Positions 1-9,122 of a stretch of DNA of 64,000 nucleotides are shown piece by piece; position 1 is the first letter of the stretch, and each line of letters starts with the position of its first letter. The notes beneath the pieces are model-generated. The model was not told where the DNA came from and made no database searches. It saw only the letters and a program-made list of their open reading frames with translations. The translations under genes were made by a program, and so were the position numbers. The stretch comes from Novispirillum itersonii (GTDB taxonomy: Bacteria > Pseudomonadota > Alphaproteobacteria > Rhodospirillales > Rhodospirillaceae). The stretch lies in assembly GCF_014205675.1 (NCBI RefSeq), contig NZ_JACIIX010000017.1, forward strand, positions 1-64,000. The letters run 5' to 3'.

Positions 1-162
1 CAGCCATTCGTCCGGCCAGATACCCACGTATCCCTTCCCTCTCTTCACTTGTCTAACAGCGGCGCCACCAAGGTGACTTCCAAACTCCGCTTCCCGTCAG
101 CTACTCGCTGCGGCCCGCGTCGTCGGGAGGCGCTTTATAGGTCCCCAACACAAAACCGTCAA
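1..162 (-). promoter_or_regulatory. Probable rRNA-operon promoter and leader, reading out of the left edge
   Basis: On the minus strand a TTGACG box (162-157) and a TATAAA box (139-134) are separated by exactly 17 bases, a near-consensus housekeeping promoter. The downstream transcript contains GTTAGACAAGTGAA (about 59-46), which resembles the boxA antitermination element of alphaproteobacterial rRNA leaders, followed by a GAGAGGGAAGGGATACG-type stretch common just ahead of 16S genes. No protein gene is evident in 1-329. That a 16S gene lies left of the window is inference. Confidence 0.6.
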
Positions 163-329
163 ACACTATTTTCAGGAAAATGACTCTTTTCTCGGCACTT
201 GCGCCCAAACCCACAGAACGACAGGGGAGGGCAGGGGAGGAGGAGGCCCGCATTCCGTCCGCATTCCACAGGCCGTCTTGCCATCCAGGCCTTCCCCCTG
301 CCAGACTCCTGCCAACAGGAGGAACCGTC

Positions 330-1043
330 ATGAAACCCATTGGCCTGATCGGCGGCATGAGCTGGCAGAGCACCGTTCTCTATTATCAACACATGAACAC
401 CATCGCCCAGCAGCGGCTGGGAGGATTGGCGTCTGCCGACCTGCTTCTGCATTCGGTCAACTTCGCCGAGATCGCCGCCTGCCAGCATGCGGGAGACTGG
501 GACGGGGCGGCGCGCCATCTGGTCACTTCCGCACAGGGGTTGGAGCGGGCAGGGGCCAAGGCCCTTGTGCTGTGCACCAACACCATGCATCTGGTCGCTG
601 ACCAGATAGAAGCGGCCTGCGCCCTGCCGCTGATCCACATCGCCGATGCCACCGCCGGGGCCATTCAGCAGGCCGGGGCGCAACGGCCGTTGCTGCTGGC
701 CACCCGCTTTACCATGGAACAGCCGTTCTACCGGCAGCGCCTGCGGGAGCGGCACGGGATCGAGACCCTGATCCCGGAGGAGGGCGACCGCGCCACCGTC
801 CACCGGGTGATTTATGAAGAGCTGTGCAACGGGGTGATCCGCCCGGAGTCAAAACAGGCCTATCTGGACGTGATCGAACGCGGACAGCAGGCCGGAGCAG
901 ACGGCCTTATTATGGGGTGCACTGAGATCACCCTGCTGATCGGACAGGGGGATTTCAGCATTCCGGTGTTTGACACCACCCGGATCCATGCCGAAGCCGC
1001 AATGGCCTATTCTCTTGGAGAGACGGAGGAGGGGAGGGCCTGA
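330..1043 (+). CDS. Aspartate/glutamate racemase family protein
   Basis: A 237-residue cytosolic enzyme of the Asp/Glu/hydantoin racemase superfamily, which inverts amino-acid alpha carbons with two cysteines acting as acid and base. Both are present: Cys82 in LCTNTMH and Cys197 in MGCTEI. The N-terminal GLIGGMSWQST and length fit the YgeA/RacX-like aspartate racemase branch. The start at 330 is chosen because AGGAGG lies at 317-322, seven bases upstream; an in-frame extension to 180 lacks such a site. It converges with the dehydratase gene, whose stop is only five bases away. Substrate (aspartate, glutamate or a broader range) cannot be told from sequence. Confidence 0.88.
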   Translation: MKPIGLIGGMSWQSTVLYYQHMNTIAQQRLGGLASADLLLHSVNFAEIAACQHAGDWDGAARHLVTSAQGLERAGAKALVLCTNTMHLVADQIEAACALPLIHIADATAGAIQQAGAQRPLLLATRFTMEQPFYRQRLRERHGIETLIPEEGDRATVHRVIYEELCNGVIRPESKQAYLDVIERGQQAGADGLIMGCTEITLLIGQGDFSIPVFDTTRIHAEAAMAYSLGETEEGRA

Positions 1044-1048
1044 GGCCC

Positions 1049-2029
1049 TCACCCAGCCGCCTGAAGGGCTCCGATAAACACATCGGGGTCAACATTGCCC
1101 CCGGAGGCCACCAGCCCGACCCGCTGCCCGGCAAACAGCCCCGGATTGGCCAGAACTGCCGCCAGAGACGCCGCCCCGGCCGGTTCCAGCACCAACTTCA
1201 GGGTCCGGAACGCAACACTCATGGCATAACGCACCTGATCTTCCGACACCGCCAGCGGCGTAACCCCGTGACGCAGCAGCACGTCCAGCGGCTGCACCCC
1301 GGCGGACGGACCATTGATCCCATCCATGATACTCTGCGGGGCAGGGCGGATGGTCTGCGCCACACCCGCCGCCAGCGACGCCGCCATCTTCTGATACCCC
1401 GCCTGCTCGACGATATGGCAGGCCGTCTGCGGCGACAACGCCTTCACCGCTTCCGTCACCCCGGAGGCCAACCCGCCGCCACTGGTGTTCAGCAGCACGG
1501 CATCGAAGGTTTCGCCCAGATCCTGCACCTGCCGACACATTTCCAGCCCGATGGTGCCCTGACCGGCCATCACCCGCAGGTCATCAAACGGGGCAATGAA
1601 CACCGCGCCGGTGGCCTCCATGCGGGTCTGCATCACCTCCGCCCGGTTCTGGGTGGCCGGGTCATACAGAATGACCTCCGCCCCCCACCAGCGGCAGTTG
1701 TCCACCTTCACCGCCGGGGCGACGGCGGGCATGATGATGGTGGCGGAACAGCCCATCTGCCGGGCTGCCGCCGCCACCGCCTGACCATGGTTTCCGGCGG
1801 AATAGGTGATGACGCCCCGGCCCCGCTCCTCCGCCGTCAGCGACAGCATGGTGTTCAGGGCCCCCCGGTATTTGAACGATCCGGTCCGCTGGAGAGATTC
1901 CGCCTTCAGGAACACCCGGCACCCGGCCAGGGCATCCAGCTGCGGCGACGTCAACAGCGGGGTCCGCACCACCGCATCCTGAATCCGCGTGGCGGCGGCC
2001 TGAATCTGGTCAACCGAGAACCCTGTCAT
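1049..2029 (-). CDS. PLP-dependent threonine/serine dehydratase family enzyme
   Basis: A 326-residue fold-type II pyridoxal-phosphate enzyme. The Schiff-base lysine is Lys53 in GSFKYRGA, the substrate-binding SAGNHGQ motif follows at about residue 96, a glycine-rich phosphate loop (SGGGLASG) lies near residue 184, and SGGNVD is near the C terminus. The lack of a C-terminal ACT domain places it with short catabolic threonine dehydratases, serine racemases or hydroxyaspartate dehydratases. The phosphate loop reads NTSGGGL where most relatives have VGGGGL, so specificity may differ. It faces a racemase of the Asp/Glu family, consistent with a role in amino-acid turnover. Confidence 0.85.
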   Translation of the reverse strand: MTGFSVDQIQAAATRIQDAVVRTPLLTSPQLDALAGCRVFLKAESLQRTGSFKYRGALNTMLSLTAEERGRGVITYSAGNHGQAVAAAARQMGCSATIIMPAVAPAVKVDNCRWWGAEVILYDPATQNRAEVMQTRMEATGAVFIAPFDDLRVMAGQGTIGLEMCRQVQDLGETFDAVLLNTSGGGLASGVTEAVKALSPQTACHIVEQAGYQKMAASLAAGVAQTIRPAPQSIMDGINGPSAGVQPLDVLLRHGVTPLAVSEDQVRYAMSVAFRTLKLVLEPAGAASLAAVLANPGLFAGQRVGLVASGGNVDPDVFIGALQAAG

Positions 2030-2142
2030 CCGGTGTGCTCCTGACTGTGGCTTTCAACCCTGCGTATCAAGCCCCAGAAGGCAGCAGCAGGCAAGGAAAA
2101 GCCCCGGCGGCCGGAGCGTACGGACTGGCAGGGCAGGGGGGA

Positions 2143-4494
2143 TCAGGGAAACCGGCCGCCAGCCTCTGCCGTGGCCTGCGCCCCTGCTGGCGCGGGCGCA
2201 AAATGAACGACCCGCTGCGGATAAGGGATGCCGATTCCGGCCGCGTCAAAGGCCTGCCGGATCATAAAGCGCAGATCACTGGCAATCTGTGCGCCATCTG
2301 AGGTCTGACTGTAATCAATCCAGTACTGCAAGGTGAAGAGCAGGGCGTCCGACCCGAAGTCCTCGAACAGAACCCGTGGGGGCGGGGTCTGCAAAACCTG
2401 ACCATGGCGGGTGCAGATCTGAAGCAGCAGATCGCGGACCGTCTCCGGCGGTGCAGCGTAGTCTACCCCCACCCGGACCGAGCGGCGGACCGCCGAGCTG
2501 GAATAGGTCCAGTTCGTCACGTTGTTTTCGATAAAGGTCGAATTGGGGACCAGGATTTCGATCCCCTCGTTGGTGCGGACGGTGGAGGACCGCACCCCGA
2601 TATCGGTAACCCAGCCACTGACGGAGCCGACCTCAATCCGGTCCCCCACCCGCAGCGGCCGTTCCACCAGCAGCATCAGGCCGCTGACCAGATTTTTCAG
2701 CAGAACCTGCGTCCCGAAGCCCAGACCGATGGCCAGCGCACCGCCCAGAAACGCAAAGACGGTCAGGGGGATATTGACCATGTAGAGAACCGCGATGAAC
2801 AGCAGCCCCAGAAACATGAAATGCAGCCAGCGCGTCATCATGCTGGCATGACCGTCCCCGGCATTCAGCCGGTCAACCGCAAAGCGCCCCAGCCGCCGCG
2901 AAACCCAGGAGCTGATGAAGTAGCCCGCCGCCAGAAACAGCAGGGCGCCCCCCGTCTTGCCAACGGTGACACTGCGCGTGGCGATCACGGTACGGCCATC
3001 CACCGTCAGGGTATCTTCGGCACTGAAGATTTCGAACTGCCAGACATCCTGCACGACCCGCCAGAGGTCCGACGCCGCCTCGCGGGCCACCATCCCGACC
3101 GTCCGGTCCGCCCCCCGGGCCTGTAAGTCCTGACGCCAGAGGGAGAGGGTCCGCAGCAGGGTTCCCACCGCCTGCTGCGCCGTGCGCAGGATCTCCACCT
3201 GCCGCTGCTGTAAGGCCTGTGCGGTATCATCGGCCCCGGTGGCATGGCCGATCACCGGACGGTCACTGCGGTTAAGGGTCCGTTCTATTTCGTTCTCAAG
3301 ATAGAGGCCCCACGCCTGAAGGCGGTGAGAAAGAATCTCCATCTCAGACAGGGCCTCACGCAGCTTGTCATGATCCCCCGAATTGAGCAGCAGCCAGCGC
3401 ATCTGCCAGCCGGTCCGTTCCCAGGCCAGAACATCCAGCACGCGGTGAGTAACCTCGGCCGCCAGATCATCGGTATCCGCCTGCAACCGGCGCAAATCCT
3501 CCGCCCGTTCCAGCGCCGCCAGCGAAACGGTCCCGTCTCCGGCAACGCCGCCGTCCGGGTGCGCTTCCCTGAACTGGGCAACCGCCTGCTGCGCCGCTGT
3601 CAACTCCTGCCGGGACCGCAGACTTGCGGCACGGGCCGCGTCCACTTTCTGCTCCAGATCCGTCCGCCGGTGCTCAAGGTCAGCCAGCACCGTTTCCAGA
3701 TCGGCACGGGGGAAATGAGTGGTCTGCCGCGCCACCGCCACCTGCTTGTCCAGCAAGGTCACCAGACTGCGCTGCTCGTCAGCTTCCGCCGCCGTCACCG
3801 CCCGCAGGGCGCGGGCCTCCTCCAGACTGGCCGCCGCAGCCCGCAGCCGCAGCCCGGCCAGCTCACTCCGCCACCGCTGCCGGTTGCGCTGTTCTTCCGT
3901 TCCGGCCTCGGCAGCCCGTTCCTCACTCTGGCGCCGGGCGACCTCCGCCTCTCTGTACTGCTCCTCTCCATCACGTTCCTGATCCTTCAGCAGCAGGACC
4001 CGGGCCTCGGCCCCCTGCACCTTGACGGTTGCCGCATCCAGCGCCGAGCGCAGCTGATCGACCAACAGAATGGAATAGGGCGGGGGAGACGGAAACCTGC
4101 TCCATTCGCGGGTCCGGACCTCCTGCATGGCGACCCGCTGGCGCAGCTCCGGCAGGCGTTCCGTCGCTTCAATGGTATGTTGAAGACTGGCAACAAGCTC
4201 CCCCATCAGGTGGTTCCGCTCCAGAACCTCCTCACGGCTGGCCCCAACCGGCAGATCCACTGTTGCCGCCGCCCGCCGGAAGGCCGCCTGCGCCGCCTCC
4301 AGAGCCCGCTTCAGACCGGCGCCGTCATCTGCGGACTGTGGAGCGGAGGCTGCCGTCCCCGCCGGACCGCCCGCCGGACCGGCAAGGGGAAGGACCGGAC
4401 TCTGGGCCCCGGCCGGACCGGTCATGGCCGTCACCAGCAGGCCGAGAATGCCCAGCCTCAGGATCCCCACCTTAAAGGCGGTCAGGAGGGACAT
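2143..4494 (-). CDS. Large MscS-family mechanosensitive ion channel (MscK-like)
   Basis: A 783-residue inner-membrane channel that would gate solutes during hypo-osmotic shock. An N-terminal signal sequence (about residues 1-30, ending near GPAGAQ) is followed by some 450 residues of Ala/Glu/Arg-rich coiled coil in the periplasm, then three hydrophobic helices (about 515-640). The pore helix reads LGFGTQVLLKNLVSG, followed by the MscS beta domain with ERPLRVGDRIEVG and NSTFIENNVTNW. The start at 4494 is chosen because an AAGGAG site lies seven bases upstream; an in-frame extension to 4581 has no good site. No ion specificity can be inferred. Confidence 0.88.
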   Translation of the reverse strand: MSLLTAFKVGILRLGILGLLVTAMTGPAGAQSPVLPLAGPAGGPAGTAASAPQSADDGAGLKRALEAAQAAFRRAAATVDLPVGASREEVLERNHLMGELVASLQHTIEATERLPELRQRVAMQEVRTREWSRFPSPPPYSILLVDQLRSALDAATVKVQGAEARVLLLKDQERDGEEQYREAEVARRQSEERAAEAGTEEQRNRQRWRSELAGLRLRAAAASLEEARALRAVTAAEADEQRSLVTLLDKQVAVARQTTHFPRADLETVLADLEHRRTDLEQKVDAARAASLRSRQELTAAQQAVAQFREAHPDGGVAGDGTVSLAALERAEDLRRLQADTDDLAAEVTHRVLDVLAWERTGWQMRWLLLNSGDHDKLREALSEMEILSHRLQAWGLYLENEIERTLNRSDRPVIGHATGADDTAQALQQRQVEILRTAQQAVGTLLRTLSLWRQDLQARGADRTVGMVAREAASDLWRVVQDVWQFEIFSAEDTLTVDGRTVIATRSVTVGKTGGALLFLAAGYFISSWVSRRLGRFAVDRLNAGDGHASMMTRWLHFMFLGLLFIAVLYMVNIPLTVFAFLGGALAIGLGFGTQVLLKNLVSGLMLLVERPLRVGDRIEVGSVSGWVTDIGVRSSTVRTNEGIEILVPNSTFIENNVTNWTYSSSAVRRSVRVGVDYAAPPETVRDLLLQICTRHGQVLQTPPPRVLFEDFGSDALLFTLQYWIDYSQTSDGAQIASDLRFMIRQAFDAAGIGIPYPQRVVHFAPAPAGAQATAEAGGRFP

Positions 4495-4667
4495 GACTTT
4501 CTCCTTTTCTCGGATCCGCAGAGGCAAGACCACGGCGCATAAGCGGCTGCGAAGAATAGCATAAGGAACCGGAACCGCCACAACACCAGCCGGGCAGGGA
4601 CCGGCGCGCCGGGATGGGAGGCAAGGCTGTGTTCAGAAACGGGAAGGCAGGCCTGCCACAGCCCTTA

Positions 4668-4695
4668 CCGCCGCTCCGGGGTCCCGGAGCGGCGG
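4668..4695 (-). terminator. Strong GC hairpin after the LysR gene
   Basis: A perfect 13-bp inverted repeat (CCGCCGCTCCGGG and its complement) with a two-base centre. It sits about 120 bases past the stop of the leftward LysR gene and ahead of the channel gene. No U-tract follows on either strand, so it may be a weak or factor-assisted terminator. Confidence 0.4.
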
Positions 4696-4731
4696 AGGAA
4701 AGCCGCATTAAGATATACAATAAGGATACTT

Positions 4732-4752
4732 GAGATATTGAATGTATATCTC
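4732..4752. promoter_or_regulatory. AT-rich palindrome upstream of the channel gene
   Basis: GAGATAT and ATATCTC flank a seven-base centre, a perfect palindrome in an AT-rich island within GC-rich DNA. It lies between the LysR stop and the channel start (238 bases upstream of the latter). The 4495-4814 gap otherwise holds only the hairpin at 4668. A regulator-binding site is inference. Confidence 0.35.
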
Positions 4753-4814
4753 TTATCAATCCGCGCCTGATCCCGGGATTCCCACTGACAGACCGAATTG
4801 TCGCATAATTTTTG

Positions 4815-5738
4815 TTATGAATACCGTTGGGAAGCCCCCGGTGTCGGCTGAATGCATCCCACAAGCTTGTCCCGAAGCCATTGCTGGGCCGGATCAGCCT
4901 GCAACCGCTCGTGCCATGTCAAAACCTTTGTAAAGCCCGGGACCGGAACCGGCGGCGGTACCATCACGCAATCCTTCACCCCGGTCGCCAGCCTGCCCGG
5001 GACCATGGCCACCAGATCAGAACGCCGTACAAGGTCAATCAACACAAGAAAGCTGGGAACGACAGCAACCACCCGGCGGCTGAGCCCAAGGCCTTCAAGC
5101 GCCACATCCGTCACCCCACGGAACTTTGATCCGTCGTGCGACATCAAGGCATGATCCAAGGCGCAGAACCGCTCAACCGTCAATGGGGTGTCTGCCACCG
5201 GATGGCCTTTGCGCATAAGGCAGACATAGTGTTCGTGAAACAACACACGCTGCCGCATCGTTTCAGCCGCCAGATCGGGCGTAATCAATGCCATATCGAG
5301 ATGGCCACACTCCATCTGAGAACCAAGGCCGGAAGGATCGACCGGGCGGACGGCAATGCGGATCCCCGGGGCCTCCTGACGCAGCAGCAGCATCAACGGC
5401 AGCAGCACCGCTGTCTGTGCATAGTCGGTCGCCGCGACCGTCACCGTCATGGCGGCCTGTGCCGGAACAAACGCCTCGGGTGTCAGCAGAGACTGAATAT
5501 CCCGCAGCGCCTGCCGCAAAGGCACACCAAGGGCTTCTGCCCTTGGTGTCGGAACAACACCCCGCTGGGACCGGATGAACAGAGGGTCTCCGAACACATC
5601 GCGCAGACGGACCAAAAGCCCGCTGACCGCAGGCTGTGTCAGTCCCAGCCGTTCAGCCGCACGGGTAACGGAACGGGTTTCCAGCAATGCATCCAGCGCC
5701 TTCAGCAGATTGAGGTCAAGGCTCTTAATATCATTCAT
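4815..5738 (-). CDS. LysR-family transcriptional regulator
   Basis: A 307-residue LysR regulator. The N-terminal winged helix-turn-helix (about residues 8-67) shows LLETRSVTRAAERLGLTQPAVS, split here by the turn, and LRDVFGDPLFIRSQRGV. A periplasmic-binding-protein-like effector domain follows from about residue 90. It is divergent from the SRPBCC gene at 5842, with an inverted repeat immediately upstream of its start, the usual arrangement for autoregulation and control of the divergent neighbour. Its effector is unknown; the closest general type is the NodD/PcpR-like branch, judged only from the DNA-binding domain. Confidence 0.92.
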   Translation of the reverse strand: MNDIKSLDLNLLKALDALLETRSVTRAAERLGLTQPAVSGLLVRLRDVFGDPLFIRSQRGVVPTPRAEALGVPLRQALRDIQSLLTPEAFVPAQAAMTVTVAATDYAQTAVLLPLMLLLRQEAPGIRIAVRPVDPSGLGSQMECGHLDMALITPDLAAETMRQRVLFHEHYVCLMRKGHPVADTPLTVERFCALDHALMSHDGSKFRGVTDVALEGLGLSRRVVAVVPSFLVLIDLVRRSDLVAMVPGRLATGVKDCVMVPPPVPVPGFTKVLTWHERLQADPAQQWLRDKLVGCIQPTPGASQRYS

Positions 5739-5765
5739 TCTGATATCAAAAATTAAATATCCAGA
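5739..5765. promoter_or_regulatory. Probable LysR operator between divergent genes
   Basis: An interrupted dyad with TCTGATAT on the left and ATATCCAGA on the right, ten bases apart, abuts the LysR start codon. LysR proteins bind AT-rich T-N11-A dyads of this kind in divergent promoters. The site also precedes the SRPBCC gene by about 76 bases. Confidence 0.5.
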
Positions 5766-5841
5766 TTTGTCTTATAACAAAGATCCCCGCATGGTGCCAG
5801 CACCCCCTTCCTGCAAAGCGGCACATCCACAGGAGATCCGC

Positions 5842-6357
5842 ATGAGTGACATCCTCTGGCCTGCGGGCTATGTCCCCGGCTTTACCGACAACTATTGTTC
5901 CAACGAAGTGATTATTGCCACTCTGACCACGGAAGACATCTGGCCCTTCCTGAACACCCCTGCCCGCTGGCCCGGCTATTACCGGAATTGTGCCGATATC
6001 CGTTTTTATGACGCTGCGGGACCGGATCTCGCGCTGGGGACCCGCTTCTTTTTCAGCACCTTCGGCTTTCCGGTTGAAGCCCGGGTCGTGGAGCATGTGG
6101 CACCGGTTAAAGGGCAACCCGCACGCATCGCCTGGCATGGCTGGTCGGGAGAAGACGGAGCCGCTGACCGGCTGGACGTTCACCACGCCTGGCTGATTGA
6201 GGACCTTTCGGAAAACCGTGTCCGCATTCTGACCCAGGAAACGCAGAATGGTGCCCCCGCCCGGCAACTGGCCCGGACCATTCCCAACCCGATGATTAAC
6301 GGCCATCAGGAATGGCTTGACGGGTTGGTCGCCGCCGCCCGCACCGCAAAACAGTGA
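5842..6357 (+). CDS. SRPBCC-family protein (polyketide cyclase/START-like)
   Basis: A 171-residue soluble protein resembling SRPBCC hydrophobic-ligand-binding domains: an early strand, then DIWPFLNTPARWPGYYRNC, a conserved Pro/Trp pattern of the family's helix-strand transition, and a long C-terminal helix. An AGGAG site seven bases before ATG 5842 fixes the start. It is transcribed away from the LysR gene, which probably controls it. Members range from polyketide cyclases to detoxification and stress proteins; no catalytic residues allow a closer call. Confidence 0.7.
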   Translation: MSDILWPAGYVPGFTDNYCSNEVIIATLTTEDIWPFLNTPARWPGYYRNCADIRFYDAAGPDLALGTRFFFSTFGFPVEARVVEHVAPVKGQPARIAWHGWSGEDGAADRLDVHHAWLIEDLSENRVRILTQETQNGAPARQLARTIPNPMINGHQEWLDGLVAAARTAKQ

Positions 6358-6436
6358 ACGATGTGAGCGGCGGTCCGTTTCCGGCGGGCCGCCCTTCATC
6401 AAGCCTTTGATATTTAATGAAAATCAATACGCCAAC

Positions 6437-7342
6437 TTACAGATAGTCCGTCAGCGACAGTTTGAACATGGTGCCAATGGCACTGTAGGAAGCCTGAAGC
6501 GTGCTTTCATACTGCGACAGCTCCACCGTCACTTCGGCGGTATCCACCGCCGTCAGGCCGGTCACGCGGTCCTGCAGCAAAGACAGCATGTCGCTCTGGG
6601 CAGTCTGGGCATTTTCCAGCCGTTTGGACTGTACCGACAGCCGCCCCTGATCGGCCAGCAGCCCTTCCAGCGCTTCCGTCGCCAGATCATAGGCTTCGGT
6701 GATGGCATCGGTATCCATCGGGCTGGTGGTCAGGTTCGCCAGCAGGTTGGCTGCCCGCAGCGCTTTCTCAAACCCGGTTCCGCCGGCGCTGACCCCATAC
6801 TGAATGGTCTGGTCTGCCGAGACCCGGACCGACGCCAGCGTCGAATCCCCCTGAAAATAGGCGGTGTCTGCGGTTGATGGCACCGTCGGCACCGACAGGG
6901 CCGTGGTATCCACCGGTGCCGTATCGGTGCGGCTGCCGCTGAACAGATAGCGCCCGTCCATCTGTAAGTTCATCTGCTGGGCCAGATCGTCCAGCACCCC
7001 TGCCCCGATGCCGTTGTAATCGACCGAGGCCGAGGCATCGCTGCGGGCGGCGCTGAGGGTCGACCGCAGCGAGGACAGCTGATCAATCATCGACCCCAGC
7101 GCGCTGTACATCGCCTGAGAGCGGTCCACCGCCACCTGCGTGTTGCCGGACCATGCCTGCGTGCGGGTCATCACCGATTCCAGCGACAGCACGGTCCCCG
7201 CCGTCGCCCCCAACCCGCCATAGGTGGTCGTGACCAACCCGGAGGCTGAGGCCACCTGCTTTTCCGCCATCCGCGCCTGAAGGGCCATGGCTGAGCGCAG
7301 CATAATATCACTGAGACCGGCGGAGGAAACGCGCTGGATCAT
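6437..7342 (-). CDS. flgL: Flagellar hook-filament junction protein FlgL
   Basis: A 301-residue protein with flagellin-like terminal helices. The N terminus (about 1-100) has the RVSSAGLSDIMLRSAMA type of FlgL opening and the C-terminal helix ends in LQASYSAIGTMFKLSLTDYL, typical of FlgL. The MDGRYLFSGSRTDTAP segment is the hallmark FlgL motif. It forms the second junction ring between hook and filament. It is the last gene of the flgD-flgE-x-flgN-flgK-flgL block, 49 bases after flgK. Confidence 0.93.
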   Translation of the reverse strand: MIQRVSSAGLSDIMLRSAMALQARMAEKQVASASGLVTTTYGGLGATAGTVLSLESVMTRTQAWSGNTQVAVDRSQAMYSALGSMIDQLSSLRSTLSAARSDASASVDYNGIGAGVLDDLAQQMNLQMDGRYLFSGSRTDTAPVDTTALSVPTVPSTADTAYFQGDSTLASVRVSADQTIQYGVSAGGTGFEKALRAANLLANLTTSPMDTDAITEAYDLATEALEGLLADQGRLSVQSKRLENAQTAQSDMLSLLQDRVTGLTAVDTAEVTVELSQYESTLQASYSAIGTMFKLSLTDYL

Positions 7343-7391
7343 GGTGTCGGGTCCTTCCTGTACTGATCTGCCCGTGGGCCGACATCTGGCC

Positions 7392-9086
7392 TTACTTCAC
7401 CGCCTGCAACAGGGTCTGGAACATCTCGTTCACCGCCGAGATGATCTGGGCCGAAGCGGAATAGGCGTTCTCCAGATCGGTGATGCGGGCGCTTTCCTCG
7501 TCCACATTCACCCCGTATTTCGAGGAAAACCGGTCGGTCAGGGTGGTCAGGGTGGTTTCCGCGGCGGTCTGGTCGGCTTTTGCCTGTGTCAGGCTGGTTC
7601 CGACCTGCGCCACCAGATCCGCCGCCGCCGCGCTGATTTTCGCCGATGCCAGCGCATCCGCCATCGCCTGCGCCGGGGAGCCGGATCCGGCGGTCAGCGC
7701 CACATCCCCGGCGGCCAGTGTCGCCGCCGTGCTGACGGTTCCGGTCGCCAGACGGGAGGGCGTGCTGAGGATATCCGCCCGCACCGCGATATCCGTTGCC
7801 CCGCTGCCGGTCAGCAGATCATTCAGCCCGAAAAAGGCCGAGGCCCCCTCCCCCGCCAGCGTCCCGCCGGACAGCGACACGCCATTGGCGCTGTCGGTGG
7901 TGGACAGCACCAGGGCCCCGTCGCTGTTGAGGCTGGCGGACAGACCGCCGAGGCTGTTCAGCTGGGTCAGCAGATCATCGACCGTCGCCACGGTGGACAG
8001 ATCGATGTCCAGCGCTGCCACCGTCGCACTGCTGCTGTCCGACACCACCACCCGCAGGATACCGGACCCGCTGAGGCCATCGCTGCCGCTCAGGCCGGTT
8101 GTGGTGCCGGTCAGCGTTGCCGGGGCCGGAACCGCCGTATTGCCGTTGTGCAGGCTGTTCAGGGTGTCCATCAGGGTCTGGGCCTGATCGTCCAGCTCCT
8201 CCTGAATCCCCGGCAGGGTGGTGTCGCGCAAAGTGACCAGCGCCGCCAGTGACCCGGATTTCAGGCTGCCGGTGATATCCTTGCCATTCAGCATGATCCC
8301 GGAAAAGCCGCCGGGATAGGTGGTGTTGGCATCAACGCCCGAGGCCGTGTCGTAGGACAGCGGATGCACCACCGAGGTCAGCAGCGGTTCCCCGGTGCTG
8401 GTATAGATCTTGGTCGCCCCGGTGCTGTCGTTGAAGGTGGTAATGTCCAGATATCCGCCCAGCGACTGGATCAGGCCGTTGCGCTGGTCTTCCAGATCGG
8501 CGGTGGACTGCCCGGCCTGCCGGGTGCGGACCACGCTGTCATTCAGGGCCGACACCTGCGCCAGAATGTCGTTAACAGCGTTGACGGCATCCCCGATCCC
8601 GCTGTCCGCCTGCTGACGCAGCGACTGCACCGAGGCCGAGGTGGAGCGCAGGGCACTGGCGGCATCGTCAAAGGCCATCACCGCCTGCGTCTTCAGGGTG
8701 GCACTTTCCGGGGTCGTCGCCAGTTCTTCCAGCGCGGAGACCGCATCGGCCACCGCCGAAGACAGGGTCTGACCACTGCCGGTGCTGCTGAGTGAGCCCA
8801 GCGCATCCGACAGGCGGCCCAGAAAATCCGCCGTCACATCGGCCGCCCCGGAGGCCGATCCGGCGGACACGATCGAGCGCACCAGATTGGCGTCAACCCG
8901 GCTCTGGATCACTTTCAGGGTAACGCCGGTCCCCTGCCCGCTGCTGACGGTGTTGACCTGCGTCGCCGACTTGGCCGAATAGCCGTCGGTATCGCTGTTG
9001 GCAATGTTCGAGGACGCCACCGCCAGATGGGTCTGAATAGTCCGCAGCGAGCTGTTCGCCGAGGACAGGGCAAGGGACAGGGACAT
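7392..9086 (-). CDS. flgK: Flagellar hook-associated protein FlgK
   Basis: A 564-residue junction protein. The N terminus has the axial-protein signature SNIANSDTDGYSAK (about residues 27-40), followed by the FlgK helical segment with DLEDQRNGLIQSLGGYLDI near residue 190. The C-terminal helix carries VNVDEESARITDLENAYSASAQIISAVNEMF in the classic FlgK pattern. The Ser/Thr/Gly/Asp-rich centre is the surface domain. It is exported by the flagellar type III system, probably with the FlgN-like chaperone encoded just upstream. Confidence 0.95.
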   Translation of the reverse strand: MSLSLALSSANSSLRTIQTHLAVASSNIANSDTDGYSAKSATQVNTVSSGQGTGVTLKVIQSRVDANLVRSIVSAGSASGAADVTADFLGRLSDALGSLSSTGSGQTLSSAVADAVSALEELATTPESATLKTQAVMAFDDAASALRSTSASVQSLRQQADSGIGDAVNAVNDILAQVSALNDSVVRTRQAGQSTADLEDQRNGLIQSLGGYLDITTFNDSTGATKIYTSTGEPLLTSVVHPLSYDTASGVDANTTYPGGFSGIMLNGKDITGSLKSGSLAALVTLRDTTLPGIQEELDDQAQTLMDTLNSLHNGNTAVPAPATLTGTTTGLSGSDGLSGSGILRVVVSDSSSATVAALDIDLSTVATVDDLLTQLNSLGGLSASLNSDGALVLSTTDSANGVSLSGGTLAGEGASAFFGLNDLLTGSGATDIAVRADILSTPSRLATGTVSTAATLAAGDVALTAGSGSPAQAMADALASAKISAAAADLVAQVGTSLTQAKADQTAAETTLTTLTDRFSSKYGVNVDEESARITDLENAYSASAQIISAVNEMFQTLLQAVK

Positions 9087-9122
9087 CGCGGTTCCCCCGG
9101 AGGGACGGGTGGGGTGGTGGCC

